A DNA stretch of 64,000 nt from JABAAW01 sp965216605 (GCA_965216605.1 CBDCGG010000002.1:1178001-1242000); one strand, 5' to 3'; positions 7,655 to 16,400 are shown, numbered from the stretch's first letter. The notes: a model not told the origin generated them from the letters alone. Program-made: numbers and translations.

Positions 7655-7940
7655 GTCTGTTGCGCTCGCGCTTGTGCTTTTTAAAGGCACGCGCTCGCGC
7701 AACAGATTTGCTTTGTATGATGACGGATGCAAAACATGCGCACGCGAAGCGTGCGCGGGGGGTGTGGGGGGATAAATTCCCCCCACGAAGACCCCGCGTC
7801 AGCGGGGGGAATTTGTCCCCTCGCGCACGCAGTGCGCTTTCTACACACTTTGCGCGAAGCGCAAAGTGTGTAGCCTCTTATTCAAAAGCGCACGGCTTGC
7901 CGTGCGCAAGCTGACTCTTAACACGGTACAGCGTCTTTAA
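7655..7940 (+). repeat. Composite hairpin repeat cluster R3
   Basis: This is the most complete unit, in order. TCTGTTGCG/CGCAACAGA flanks CTTTTTAAAGGCACG. A linker contains GATGACGGATGCAAAACATG. GCGCACGC/GCGTGCGC has loop GAA. GTGGGGGGA/TCCCCCCAC follows, then CCCCGC/GCGGGG with loop GTCA and GCGCAC/GTGCGC. A 15-bp stem CTACACACTTTGCGC/GCGCAAAGTGTGTAG lies at 7841-7873. The last hairpin GCGCACGGC/GCCGTGCGC lies at 7888-7907, followed by AAGCTGACTC. It fills the 370-nt gap between nusB and thiL. Confidence 0.9.
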
Positions 7941-7990
7941 TTTTGCCTAGAAAATAGAGACAAAAAAAAATACGCAAGCACACACAAATC

Positions 7991-7999
7991 TGCTATACT
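7991..7999 (+). promoter_or_regulatory. Extended -10 promoter of thiL
   Basis: TGCTATACT ends 9 nt before the GTG at 8009, leaving essentially no leader and no Shine-Dalgarno. The layout matches ribD, mnmA and the enolase-family gene. Confidence 0.6.
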
Positions 8000-8008
8000 C
8001 TCCCCATC

Positions 8009-9010
8009 GTGTCTTTCTCCGAATCTACCCTCATCGCACAATATATCGCTCCACATATATCATCTCCGCTCGCAAAAAATTTGCTCGACGATACCGCACT
8101 CATACCCCCGCCTCCAGCAAACTGCTCCTACGCCGTCTCAACCGACACAATCGTCGAACATATCCATACCCTCCCCTCAACATCTCCCCAAGCCTACGCA
8201 CAAAAAATTCTCGCAGCAAACCTCTCCGACCTCGCAGCCCAAGCCGCCAAACCCCTCGCTATACTCCTCTCCCTCACAATCCCCAAACAAAAAGCCGAAC
8301 GCTTCATTAAAGAATTCTCCCCAGCCTTCGCATTAGGTTGCAAACAAAACAACCTCCTCTGGCTCGGAGGAGACCTCACAACAACACCCCACAATATCTG
8401 CATCTCCGCTACCATCATCGGAGCATCACAAAAAAATATCGACCCCAAAAGAGCCAACGCCAAAAATAACGACATCATCCTCATAACAGGAGAACTCGGC
8501 GAAGCAGCACTCGGACTCAAAGTCCTCCAAGAAACAGCCCCGCAACAACGCACCCGCGCTCAACGAAAAGCAGCCCTTCGCTACAACAACCCCACCGCCC
8601 GATGGAAAGAAGCCCTGCTAATCGCTCCCTACGCGAACGCCATGATGGATATCTCCGACGGACTGGTAGCCGACCTCACAAAACTCTGCTCCGCAGCACA
8701 ACTCGGAGCAGACCTCTGTCTTCCCTCAATCCCCATCGCGAAAACCCTCATGGAAACACTTCCCGCACACCAAGCCCTCGCCATCGCTATCTCTAGCGGC
8801 GAAGACTTCGAACTGCTCGTCACTGCCTCCCCCGAAAACTACGAAATCCTGCAAAAAAAATTAGCCAGCAAAACAGCGACCCAAACATCTCTTTTGTCCC
8901 TCACCCGCATCGGAACGCTCAACAACAACAAGGGCAAAATCCGCTACCTCGATGCCTCCCAAAAAGAAACACCTCCCCCCAAACACAAAGGCTACGACCA
9001 CTTCGCCTGA
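8009..9010 (+). CDS. thiL: Thiamine-monophosphate kinase
   Basis: ThiL phosphorylates thiamine monophosphate to the active diphosphate using ATP. The protein (333 residues) opens with FSESTLIAQYIAP and has the Mg-binding LLDDTALI and STDTIVEHIHF-like segment (about residues 26-55), the ANLSDLAAQAAKPLAILLSL motif (about 75), the GGDLT motif and the late MMDISDGLVADL and SSGEDFELLV motifs. GTG is taken as the start because a -10 box ends 9 nt upstream and the encoded VSFSES matches the family N-terminus. The coding strand is extremely A/C-rich. Separated from nusB by repeat cluster R3, so the usual nusB-thiL pairing has been split. Confidence 0.92.
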   Translation: MSFSESTLIAQYIAPHISSPLAKNLLDDTALIPPPPANCSYAVSTDTIVEHIHTLPSTSPQAYAQKILAANLSDLAAQAAKPLAILLSLTIPKQKAERFIKEFSPAFALGCKQNNLLWLGGDLTTTPHNICISATIIGASQKNIDPKRANAKNNDIILITGELGEAALGLKVLQETAPQQRTRAQRKAALRYNNPTARWKEALLIAPYANAMMDISDGLVADLTKLCSAAQLGADLCLPSIPIAKTLMETLPAHQALAIAISSGEDFELLVTASPENYEILQKKLASKTATQTSLLSLTRIGTLNNNKGKIRYLDASQKETPPPKHKGYDHFA

Positions 9011-9136
9011 ATTATTACACGCTCCCACGCATCCCCCCTTCGCTCTCTTTGCGTTTTGCTTCGCCCCTCTCGCAAGCCTCCCCTTTCTTGCCTCCCGCTC
9101 CCTTTTGCCTCAAGCCCTCTCGGTCGCTCGCCTGTG

Positions 9137-9496
9137 CTATTGTTGTTGCTCGATTTTTTTCATCAAAGCGCGGTAGCGTCCGCTGAGCACGCGCAACAGA
9201 GCAACGACAAAAGGATTGGATTGTTTCAGGCAAGCATCGAAGGTGGGACGATCCATGCTGTCGCACTCGGTCGGGACGGTCGCAACCGCGTTGGCGGTGC
9301 GCGGCGAGCGATCGATCAAAGCCAGCTCTCCGACGATCTGCCGAGGGCCGACATAGGCGATATGTTGCTTTTTGCCATCTGCCTCGGTGTAGATTTCCAA
9401 CTGCCCGTTCAAGACCATGTAAGCCTTTTCGGGACTCTTGTCGCCCTGACGAATCAGGATTTCACCGGGTTTCAAGCTGACGCTCTTTTCTGCCAT
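9137..9496 (-). CDS. Single-domain cyclic nucleotide-binding protein
   Basis: At 119 residues this is just one cNMP-binding beta-roll. It has LKPGEILIRQGD near the N-terminus, the GQLEIYTE strand, the phosphate-binding-cassette-like VGELALIDRSPRTANAVA (about residues 55-72) and a C-terminal helix. The cassette keeps GE-x-A-L and R-T-A, so ligand binding is plausible. No DNA-binding or kinase domain is attached, so it may act as a free regulatory subunit; its partner is unknown. The Shine-Dalgarno is AAGGACA just before the ATG. Its promoter overlaps the end of the aldehyde dehydrogenase gene upstream, so it can be transcribed separately from that gene. Confidence 0.85.
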   Translation of the reverse strand: MAEKSVSLKPGEILIRQGDKSPEKAYMVLNGQLEIYTEADGKKQHIAYVGPRQIVGELALIDRSPRTANAVATVPTECDSMDRPTFDACLKQSNPFVVALLRVLSGRYRALMKKIEQQQ

Positions 9497-9541
9497 TGTC
9501 CTTGTTTCCTTGAGAGTGGTTTGAGAATCGTTACAAAGAAA

Positions 9542-9570
9542 ACTATAGAGGCAGAGATTCCCTTTGTCAA
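9542..9570 (-). promoter_or_regulatory. Consensus sigma-70 promoter of the cNMP-binding gene
   Basis: On the minus strand TTGACA (9570-9565), a 17-nt spacer and TATAGT (9547-9542) form a near-perfect promoter. The -35 contains the TGA stop codon of the aldehyde dehydrogenase gene. The leader would be about 35-40 nt. Confidence 0.8.
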
Positions 9571-11075
9571 GCGATTTTGACAGCGACGCTCTTGACGGAG
9601 CAATAGTTCGCGAGCCCTTCGAGTCCTTTCTCGCGTCCGAAGCCGGAGAGCCTGTTGCCGCCGAAGGGTAGTGCCATTCCTCCTGCGAAGTACTCGTTGA
9701 TCGTTACCTGCCCGACTTGCAGATCACGAGCAAGTCCTAGCGCGCGGTCGATGTTCTGCGTATAGATGCCGGCGTAAAGCCCGTAGCATGTGTTGTCGGC
9801 GAGCGCAAAGGCTTGTTGCGCGTCCTCCGCCACTTGCACAGCCAGCACAGGACCGAATATCTCTTCTTGCACGATGGGGTCTTGTGCGTCCAGCTTGTCG
9901 AGGATGGTAGGTTCGAAAAACCATCCTTTTTCGGTTTCGGGGTCTAAAGCTGCGTTGCCGCCTGTGCGAGGAGTGATGCCTCGGCTTTTGGCTTCTTGGA
10001 TGTAGCGTTCGATCTTGTCGCGTTGCTCGCGCGTTGCGATCGCACCGATGTTGGGGTTGCGCAGCCCGTGTCCGAGCGAGAGACCTTGCGCGCGCTCGAC
10101 GAGACGATCGAGAAATTTCTCGTGGATGCTCCTTTCGATGACGAGCCTTGATCCTGCCGAGCAGATCTGTCCTGCGTGCTCGAAGATGGCATACAGCGTG
10201 CCTTCCAGCGCGGCGTCGAAGTTGCAATCTGCCAGCACGATGACGGGAGATTTGCCTCCGAGTTCCATTGTTGTGTGCGTGACGCTCTCGGCGGCGGCGT
10301 GCAGGACTTTCTTGCCTGTTGCGAGCGATCCTGTGAAGGTGATGTGGTCGATGCCTTTGTGTTGAGCGAGTCTTGCTCCTGCGCCTTCGCCTGTGCCGAC
10401 GACGACATTGCAAACGCCTTCGGGCAATCCTGCGCGAGTGAGCAGGTGTGCCAGCATGAGTGCGGTGAGGGAGGTTTGTTCTGCGGGTTTGCAGACGACG
10501 CAGCATCCAGCGGCGAGCGCGGGAGCGACACCTCGCAGCAGGGTTACTAATGGATAGTTCCACGGCGTGATGTGGAGCGAGACGCCCACGGGTTCCAGCA
10601 GTGTGAAGCCGAGGTAGTTTTTGCCGAGCGGCATGGTATTGCCGAACACTTTGTCGGCGGCACTTGCGTAAAAGCGTAGCGTTGCGATGGAGGAGGCGAT
10701 GTCGCCTTGTGCTTGCGCGAGGGTTTTACCTGCGTCGAGGCATTCGACGACGGCGAAGCGCGCTGCTTCTTGTTCGAGCAGGTTGGCGGCTTGGAAGAGG
10801 GTCTTGGCGCGCTCGGTGGGGGTGCTTTGTCCCCAGCCTTCTTGCGAGTTGTTGCGGAAGGCGTTGCGTGCGGCGGAGATGGCTTGTTCGACTTCTTCTT
10901 CGCCTGCGGAGCAGATTTCTGCGAAGGCTTCGCCGCGTCCGGGGTCGAAGACGGGGATGGTGTCGTTGTTGTGTGCGGAGGTGCTTTTACCTGCGATGTG
11001 GCTTTGGGTGGGGAGGTTTGCTATGCGCCCTGTGGAGCGGGCTTCTTCGATGTAGTCTTTGAGGGGGGTGGGCAT
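9567..11075 (-). CDS. NAD(P)-dependent aldehyde dehydrogenase (betaine-aldehyde type)
   Basis: This 502-residue class I aldehyde dehydrogenase oxidises an aldehyde to the acid. It shows the Rossmann glycines FTGSLATGK (about residue 245), the general-base glutamate in MELGGKSPVIV (about 270), the catalytic cysteine in HAGQICSAGSRL (about 300), EEIFGPV (about 405) and LPFGGNRLSGFGREKG near the C-terminus. The family resemblance is to betaine, gamma-aminobutyraldehyde and related aldehyde dehydrogenases; the substrate cannot be settled from sequence. A BCCT carrier and a creatinase elsewhere in the window make an osmolyte-derived aldehyde attractive. AGAGGAA precedes the ATG. The 5' end of the coding strand is strongly A/C-rich. 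Confidence 0.92.
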   Translation of the reverse strand: MPTPLKDYIEEARSTGRIANLPTQSHIAGKSTSAHNNDTIPVFDPGRGEAFAEICSAGEEEVEQAISAARNAFRNNSQEGWGQSTPTERAKTLFQAANLLEQEAARFAVVECLDAGKTLAQAQGDIASSIATLRFYASAADKVFGNTMPLGKNYLGFTLLEPVGVSLHITPWNYPLVTLLRGVAPALAAGCCVVCKPAEQTSLTALMLAHLLTRAGLPEGVCNVVVGTGEGAGARLAQHKGIDHITFTGSLATGKKVLHAAAESVTHTTMELGGKSPVIVLADCNFDAALEGTLYAIFEHAGQICSAGSRLVIERSIHEKFLDRLVERAQGLSLGHGLRNPNIGAIATREQRDKIERYIQEAKSRGITPRTGGNAALDPETEKGWFFEPTILDKLDAQDPIVQEEIFGPVLAVQVAEDAQQAFALADNTCYGLYAGIYTQNIDRALGLARDLQVGQVTINEYFAGGMALPFGGNRLSGFGREKGLEGLANYCSVKSVAVKIA

Positions 11076-11159
11076 GGGGGTTCCTCTTGGGGTGGGGTGA
11101 GGGGGGGTGTGGAGGCTTTTCTTTTAGCACAGAGAAGGGGGAGGAGTCTATATTATTGA

Positions 11160-11580
11160 CGCACACGGCAAGCCGTGCGCTATGCATGCTCGCGCAACAG
11201 ACACGAGCTTTTTGTATTAAACGGCAAAACGCAAGACGAGCGAGCCGTAGGCGAAGTGAGTTTTGCGCATGGGGGGTGTGGGGGGACGAAGTTCCCCCGC
11301 AAAAGACCCCGCGTCAGCGGAGCGCCATAGCACACGGCTTGCCGTGTGCGTCCATGATATGTTGGTGCGCCTTCTACGCGCGTAACCCGAAGGGTTACGC
11401 GCGTAGCCTCTTATTCAAAAGCGCGAGGCTTGCCTCGCGCAATACTGACTTTTAACATGGTAAGGCGATTCGAGTTTTCCTAGCCCTAGCGACAAAAAAA
11501 ATCGCGCGCAGTGCGCCTCTTATTCAAAAGCGCGAGGCTTTGCCTCGCGCAAACTGACTCCTACCATGGCAGAGCAGCTT
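11160..11580 (+). repeat. Composite hairpin repeat cluster R4
   Basis: It contains CACACGGC/GCCGTGTG twice (near 11162 and 11331), the GCAAGACGAGCGAGCC linker shared with R2 and R8, GGGGGA/TCCCCC, and a 15-bp stem with loop GAA at 11374-11406 (CTACGCGCGTAACCC/GGGTTACGCGCGTAG). Two copies of GCGCGAGGC/GCCTCGCGC lie at 11421-11440 and 11530-11550. It fills the 525-nt gap between the aldehyde dehydrogenase start and the end of the RloC-like gene; no gene is seen in it. Confidence 0.88.
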
Positions 11581-11600
11581 TGTTTTGCGGAGAACAGAGA

Positions 11601-13928
11601 CTATTTGTTTCCGCTTTTAAGAATAGCATCATAGAAAGTCTTGTCATGGTATTTTATCATTTTAAAAATTATCTTTAAATTTTTCTGTAAATGCAAAAAA
11701 CTTTCTGATGTTTTGGAGTGGCTGTCAGGATGAATGCGATCATTTAAATTCAGCACAATTGTTTCTACAGAAAATATTTCTGGATTTTTTTTCCAAAGAC
11801 TACTTAAACTATTTACAAGAGATTTACCTTCTGCTTTCCAAATGTTCACATACATTTCTAGGAATGTCCTGACCATGTTGGGAGCGCTAATGCATTCGTC
11901 TTCGTTTATTACTTCAGCTTCCATAATGTCATGAAGTTTTTTAAACAAATAAGGAAACAAGGCAGAGCTATTTTCTATTACCTTTGGCATTTTAATAAGT
12001 TTAGTTTTTAAGTTTACATCTTTTTCAAGCATATACAAAGAACATCCGTATTTTTTTGAGTCTTTGTTTATTGGAGGTTGTTTAACCCAATAAATAACTC
12101 TTTCGAGAAAGTTTAAATCGTGTGTTAAGATAAAAACTTGCCTTGCTGAAGAAATTTTTTTTCTCATAGTAATAAACATACCATAAAAATTAATAGTATC
12201 AAGGCTGGACACAGGATCGTCGATAATAATTCTTGTGTTAGGAATTATAAATTTATTGCCTTGTTCGTCTGTTCTTTCAAGTGAAAAAAGAAAATACAAA
12301 AATACAATTACATTAATTTCCCCTTCACTTAAAGAATCCACACTGGCTTTTTTCTTATTTCTAAATATTTCATAGCCAGAAATTTTGCCGCCAGCTGCTT
12401 TCAGCTGCAACACGTTGTATCCGAAAAAATTATTTAATTCAGTATTAATTTTATTTGAAAATTCTAATATATTATACATTTTTTTTTCATTTTCAACAAT
12501 ACAACTTTCCATTTTTTCCATGGCAACATCAATTGTCTTCAATGGGCTGGTTTCCGAAAAATTATCTTCGCAAAGAAAGTTTATTTCTTCTATGTTTATA
12601 CGATTTTTATAAAAATCTTTCATTCCCTCAGCGATTTTATGAGAAATTAGTTTTTTTCCTGCAATATTCATTTTTTGTTCAATTTTAAGCTGGTTGTCAT
12701 TGAATATTAAAATCATTCTATTGATTTTTTCTAATATTTCTTTCAGATACGTTTTGCTTTTATTTAATGTTTCAATAATAATAGGCGCGACATTTTTCTT
12801 TATGTATATTTGATTTTTCTTTGATTGTATTTTTTCTTTAAGATTGTCGATAGCATTCAAATAACCACTTATTTTTTCTGAAAAATCAAGCTGAATTTTT
12901 TCTATTTCTACTTTTTGCCCTGAATCAAAAAAAGTAAAGTTATCTATATGAATTTTATAATGCGTAATTTTTTCTTTTTGCTGCTCAAGGCATGTAGAGT
13001 CATTTTCTAATTTTTGTATCAAAGCATTTGTGTCTGGATTGAAATGTTTTTTTAATTTATCAATTAATTGGGATGATATTGTATTTTCGCAAAATTCACA
13101 TTTCTCTTTTTTGTCAGCGTGAATTTCCAATCCTAATTTTACCCAATTAGATACTGTGCCTTCCATATCCATTACCCTTTTGTCGACTTCGCCTTCAGGT
13201 ATAGAAGACAAGTGTTCTGCCATTTCGTCGTAGTTAATTTCTTCTGGATAGTAAATTTTATACATAGGGTTTTCTGATTTTCTGTCGATATCTTGCTCAA
13301 AATTAATATATTGTGTGTTGTCTAATATTTCGTTTTCTATTTTATCTTTAAAGCTATTTAAATCTCTATTCACTTTAGATTTTTCATAATTTGCAACATC
13401 AAGATTTTTTCCGTATTGCGTGCCTCTGAAAAATGTTTTAATGTTGACGGCTATGTTTTTCATGCACTCTTCGTAAATATATATTCGGATTTGCTTTAAT
13501 TTTGCAATTTTTACTTTCAAGCTTCTATTAGCATCTAATAATTTTATTTGTGGCTCTCCTAGCATAATTTTTTTTATATTCTTCTCCTGAAGATTTTCTG
13601 GAAAAAAATTATCTTTAACATACTCTCTATCAAATAAAGCGATATGCTCATCTTCCGTTTCGTTTTTGTCGATTTCAAATTCAACTGAAAGTCCCATGTC
13701 TTTGTAATAATTTTCTTGCTCGTCATTTTTGTAAGAAAGCAAGCGTGAAAAAATTGTTTTTCCAACCCCGTTTAATCCAAAAATCACGTTGCGGTCTGAA
13801 AAATCAAAATTTTTACATGCGTTTTCGTTCCAAGAGAAGTCCCTAAAAACCCATTCAGTATCAGGAGCACTACTGTATTTGCTGATAACTCCTTCATCGA
13901 GAGTAATTTTTTTTATCTTCCTCAACAT
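11601..13928 (-). CDS. RloC/PrrC-like AAA ATPase with CxxC hook, candidate anticodon nuclease
   Basis: This 775-residue protein has an ABC-type ATPase head split by a long coiled-coil insertion. The Walker A is GLNGVGKT at about residues 51-58, a signature-like LSEGEINVIVFLY lies near 535, and Walker B IIIDDPVSSLD near 565. The coiled coil carries CEFC at about residue 276, placed like the zinc hook of RloC. The C-terminal region has an Arg-x3-Glu pair (VRTFLE, about residue 684) followed about 42-46 residues later by IHPDSH, resembling the Arg/Glu/His set of PrrC/RloC tRNA-cleaving domains. Known RloC proteins cut tRNA at the wobble base after phage attack. ATG at 13928 is chosen because AGGAG lies 7 nt upstream; an in-frame ATG at 13991 adds only basic residues. 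It is AT-rich and foreign-looking. No type I restriction genes adjoin it, unlike many PrrC/RloC loci. Confidence 0.7.
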   Translation of the reverse strand: MLRKIKKITLDEGVISKYSSAPDTEWVFRDFSWNENACKNFDFSDRNVIFGLNGVGKTIFSRLLSYKNDEQENYYKDMGLSVEFEIDKNETEDEHIALFDREYVKDNFFPENLQEKNIKKIMLGEPQIKLLDANRSLKVKIAKLKQIRIYIYEECMKNIAVNIKTFFRGTQYGKNLDVANYEKSKVNRDLNSFKDKIENEILDNTQYINFEQDIDRKSENPMYKIYYPEEINYDEMAEHLSSIPEGEVDKRVMDMEGTVSNWVKLGLEIHADKKEKCEFCENTISSQLIDKLKKHFNPDTNALIQKLENDSTCLEQQKEKITHYKIHIDNFTFFDSGQKVEIEKIQLDFSEKISGYLNAIDNLKEKIQSKKNQIYIKKNVAPIIIETLNKSKTYLKEILEKINRMILIFNDNQLKIEQKMNIAGKKLISHKIAEGMKDFYKNRINIEEINFLCEDNFSETSPLKTIDVAMEKMESCIVENEKKMYNILEFSNKINTELNNFFGYNVLQLKAAGGKISGYEIFRNKKKASVDSLSEGEINVIVFLYFLFSLERTDEQGNKFIIPNTRIIIDDPVSSLDTINFYGMFITMRKKISSARQVFILTHDLNFLERVIYWVKQPPINKDSKKYGCSLYMLEKDVNLKTKLIKMPKVIENSSALFPYLFKKLHDIMEAEVINEDECISAPNMVRTFLEMYVNIWKAEGKSLVNSLSSLWKKNPEIFSVETIVLNLNDRIHPDSHSKTSESFLHLQKNLKIIFKMIKYHDKTFYDAILKSGNK

Positions 13929-14060
13929 TTTCTTTCTCCTCGCAAAGCGTTTTGCTTTCTTAGAAATAGCACAAGTTTTTTCTCCTGTCAACCCTTTTCT
14001 TCATCCGCCGTTTTCCGCCGCCTGTGTCGCCACCGCCGCCGCAACCCTCAAGAAAAAAAC

Positions 14061-14089
14061 TTGCCTTGCTTCAAGAATCTTGCTAGAAT
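14061..14089 (+). promoter_or_regulatory. Promoter of the enolase-family gene, leaderless arrangement
   Basis: TTGCCT (14061-14066), a 17-nt spacer and TAGAAT (14084-14089, preceded by TGC) are followed by only 7 nt before the ATG at 14097. Transcription would begin at the start codon. Confidence 0.75.
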
Positions 14090-14096
14090 GAGCCCC

Positions 14097-15290
14097 ATGC
14101 ACATCTCCGATATCAAAACCCATGTCGTAGGTAATCCGAATCCCTCGTTCGGAGGGCGGTATTTCGTCTTCCTGAAACTAACAACAAAGTGCGGCATCAA
14201 AGGCTTCGGCGAAGTCTACAGCACAAGTATCTCCCCACATCTCCTCCCCCCCATCCTCGAAGATCTATGCGCACGCTATCTCGCAGGAGAAGATCCACAC
14301 AAAATAGAAACCCTCTTCCGAAAAATATACAGCAGCGGATACACACAACGACCCGATCTAACAATAATGGGATGCATAAGCGGACTGGAAATGGCCTGTT
14401 GGGACATCATCGGCAAAGCAGCAAACCAACCCATCTATAACCTGCTAGGAGGAGCAGTCTTCAAACGATTGCGCACCTACACCTATCTCTACCCATACAA
14501 AAACGACAAAACTTGCGTCTACGAAAATCCAGAACTCGCCGCTACACGCGCCGCCGACATGGTAGCGAAAGGGTTTACTGCCGTCAAATTCGATCCCGTC
14601 GGTCCATACACAATTCTAGATCCTCGACAACTCTCTCTCGCATCGCTGGATAAATCCGAGCGGTTCGTGCGTCTGCTACGCCAAGCCGTCGGCGATAAAG
14701 CCGATCTGCTCTTCGGAACGCACGGACAAATGACAGCTAGCAGCGCAGTGCGTCTCGCTCGCAGATTGGAGGCAAGCGACCCCCTCTGGCTGGAAGAACC
14801 CGTACCCCCCGACCATGTCGATAGCATGGCGCGCGTCGCCAAGGCGACATCAATACCCATCGCAGCAGGAGAACGACTCGCAGGCAAAACCGACTTTCTA
14901 CGCTTGTTGCAGAAAGGCGCAGTGTCCATCGTTCAGCCAAATCTAGGGCGGTGCGGAGGAATCCTAGAAGGTAAAAAAATCGCCGTACTAGCAGAAGCGC
15001 ACGGCGCGCAACTCGCTCCGCACTTGTATTGCGGACCAATCGTCGGCGCTGCCAATATTCAACTCGCAACCTGTTCTCCGAACTTTTTGATACTAGAGGG
15101 AATTTTGCAGTGGGGAGAATTTCACGCAAAAATATTGAAAAAACCCATCGTATGGCAGGAAGGTTATGTCATCCCTTCACGAGAGGCAGGCTTGGGAGTA
15201 GAACTCGACGAGGCAGTGGCAGAGGCGCATCCATACAAGGAAAAACCTTTGCATTTGGAGGTGCAAGATCAACCCCTGCCGCCTCACTAA
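14097..15290 (+). CDS. Mandelate racemase/muconate-lactonizing (enolase superfamily) enzyme, likely acid-sugar dehydratase
   Basis: Members of this superfamily abstract a proton next to a carboxylate and most acid-sugar members then dehydrate the substrate. The protein (397 residues) has the N-terminal capping domain with GFGEVYS (about residue 40) and the TIM barrel with AVKFDP (about 162), the metal-ligand glutamates in WLEEPVPPD (about 230) and AAGERL (about 258), QPNLGRCGGI (about 285) and HLYCGPIVGAANIQLA (about 310). The position of the usual first metal ligand reads LFGTHGQMT, with a His and no Asp. The substrate is unknown. The promoter leaves no leader, so the in-frame ATG at 14088 (inside the -10 box) is rejected. 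A dehydrogenase follows 22 nt downstream. The coding strand is A/C-rich. Confidence 0.85.
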   Translation: MHISDIKTHVVGNPNPSFGGRYFVFLKLTTKCGIKGFGEVYSTSISPHLLPPILEDLCARYLAGEDPHKIETLFRKIYSSGYTQRPDLTIMGCISGLEMACWDIIGKAANQPIYNLLGGAVFKRLRTYTYLYPYKNDKTCVYENPELAATRAADMVAKGFTAVKFDPVGPYTILDPRQLSLASLDKSERFVRLLRQAVGDKADLLFGTHGQMTASSAVRLARRLEASDPLWLEEPVPPDHVDSMARVAKATSIPIAAGERLAGKTDFLRLLQKGAVSIVQPNLGRCGGILEGKKIAVLAEAHGAQLAPHLYCGPIVGAANIQLATCSPNFLILEGILQWGEFHAKILKKPIVWQEGYVIPSREAGLGVELDEAVAEAHPYKEKPLHLEVQDQPLPPH

Positions 15291-15312
15291 TAATATAACT
15301 TAAGGAGACACT

Positions 15313-16287
15313 ATGTCGGAAATTTCTTCAGAAAGTCCTCGTTATGCTTTTGTCGGGCTAGGGGCGTTGGGCTTTCATCTTGCCAGCTGTTTGGCACGAG
15401 CGGGCTTTACGCTGTTTGTGCATGACCTCGATGCTTCTAGGGGGGATGCCTTGTTACGAAGGCTGGAGGAGCAGGAAGACAAAAATGGAAACAAAGGAGG
15501 AGCGGAGAATGTAAGGGTTTGTTCTTCGGTAGCGGAGGTTGTTGCGGAGGCGGATGCTTTGATAACTTGCTTGCCTACTCCGAGTGCGGCGCGGAGTGTT
15601 ATTGAGGAGGCGGTCGGAGTTTTATCGGCGGGCAGTTTATGGATTGAGATGAGTACGAACGATCCTTGTGCCTTGCGAGAGATGGCGGAGTTTGCTAAGG
15701 GGGAGGGAATTGAGACTTTGGCGGTACCTGTGACGGGGGGCGTTCATCGCGCGGCGGCGGGGGAGATAACTTTGTTGATCGGGGGTGATGAGAAATTATG
15801 GAAGGCGCACAGGGGAGCATTCGATGCGATGGGGGGAAAGCAGATATGGATAGGTTCTTTGGAGCAGGCTGCCGAGATTAAGGCGATTACGAACATGTTA
15901 GCGTTTGTTCATTTGGCTGCTGCGGGGGAGGCGATGGCTTTGGCGCAGGCGAGCGGGGTTGATTTGGGGGTAGCATTTGAGGCGATAAGTCATAGTTCGG
16001 GAAATTCGTTTGTTTTTGAGACGGAGGGGCAGGTGATTTTGAATGGGAGTTATCATATTGATTTCACGATGGATTTGGCATTGAAGGATTTGGGTTTTGT
16101 GCGGGCTTTGGCGGAGCGGAAGGGGATTCCTCTGTCGTTGGCTAGTTTGGTGGAGGAGATATTTATCAAGGCTAGGGAGGAATATGGGGGTGCGGCTCAG
16201 TCACCGAGGATTGTGAAATTGTTGGAGGAGAGGATTGGGAGGGAGTTTCGCGCGAGGGGGTTTCCGGGGGTGTTGCCGCCGGGGTGA
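15313..16287 (+). CDS. 3-hydroxyisobutyrate dehydrogenase-family (beta-hydroxyacid) oxidoreductase
   Basis: The 324-residue protein has an N-terminal Rossmann motif GLGALGFHLASCLARAG (about residues 14-30), the substrate-loop TGGVHRAAAG (about 143), and the catalytic lysine in EIKAITNMLAFVHLAAAGEAMALA (about 192). These enzymes oxidise beta-hydroxyacids or reduce the matching semialdehydes with NAD(P). An AAGGAG Shine-Dalgarno is well placed before the ATG. Just downstream of the enolase-family gene, it probably acts in the same sugar-acid pathway, for example on a semialdehyde such as tartronate semialdehyde; that is inference. A short polar insertion (about residues 52-66, Glu/Lys/Asn/Gly) interrupts the first domain. 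The coding strand is strongly G/T-rich, opposite to its operon partner. Confidence 0.88.
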   Translation: MSEISSESPRYAFVGLGALGFHLASCLARAGFTLFVHDLDASRGDALLRRLEEQEDKNGNKGGAENVRVCSSVAEVVAEADALITCLPTPSAARSVIEEAVGVLSAGSLWIEMSTNDPCALREMAEFAKGEGIETLAVPVTGGVHRAAAGEITLLIGGDEKLWKAHRGAFDAMGGKQIWIGSLEQAAEIKAITNMLAFVHLAAAGEAMALAQASGVDLGVAFEAISHSSGNSFVFETEGQVILNGSYHIDFTMDLALKDLGFVRALAERKGIPLSLASLVEEIFIKAREEYGGAAQSPRIVKLLEERIGREFRARGFPGVLPPG

Positions 16288-16314
16288 GTATGTTTGTGAG
16301 GGGGTAGGGGAGTG

Positions 16315-16400
16315 GCGTGTCTGTTCGGCTTGCTTGCGCTACCTTGCGGGCGCGCTACGCAGGTTTGATGAAAAGTAAGCGCAGCCGGACACGGACTTCG
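16315..16400 (+). repeat. Inverted repeat with conserved D core
   Basis: TGTCTGTTCGGCT and AGCCGGACA form the outer arms. The interior contains GCTTGCGCTACCTTGCGGGC, which recurs in cluster R6 near 21522 and, in variant reverse form, in R5 near 18545. The rest of the 286-nt gap between 16287 and 16574 shows nothing else recognisable. Confidence 0.7.
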
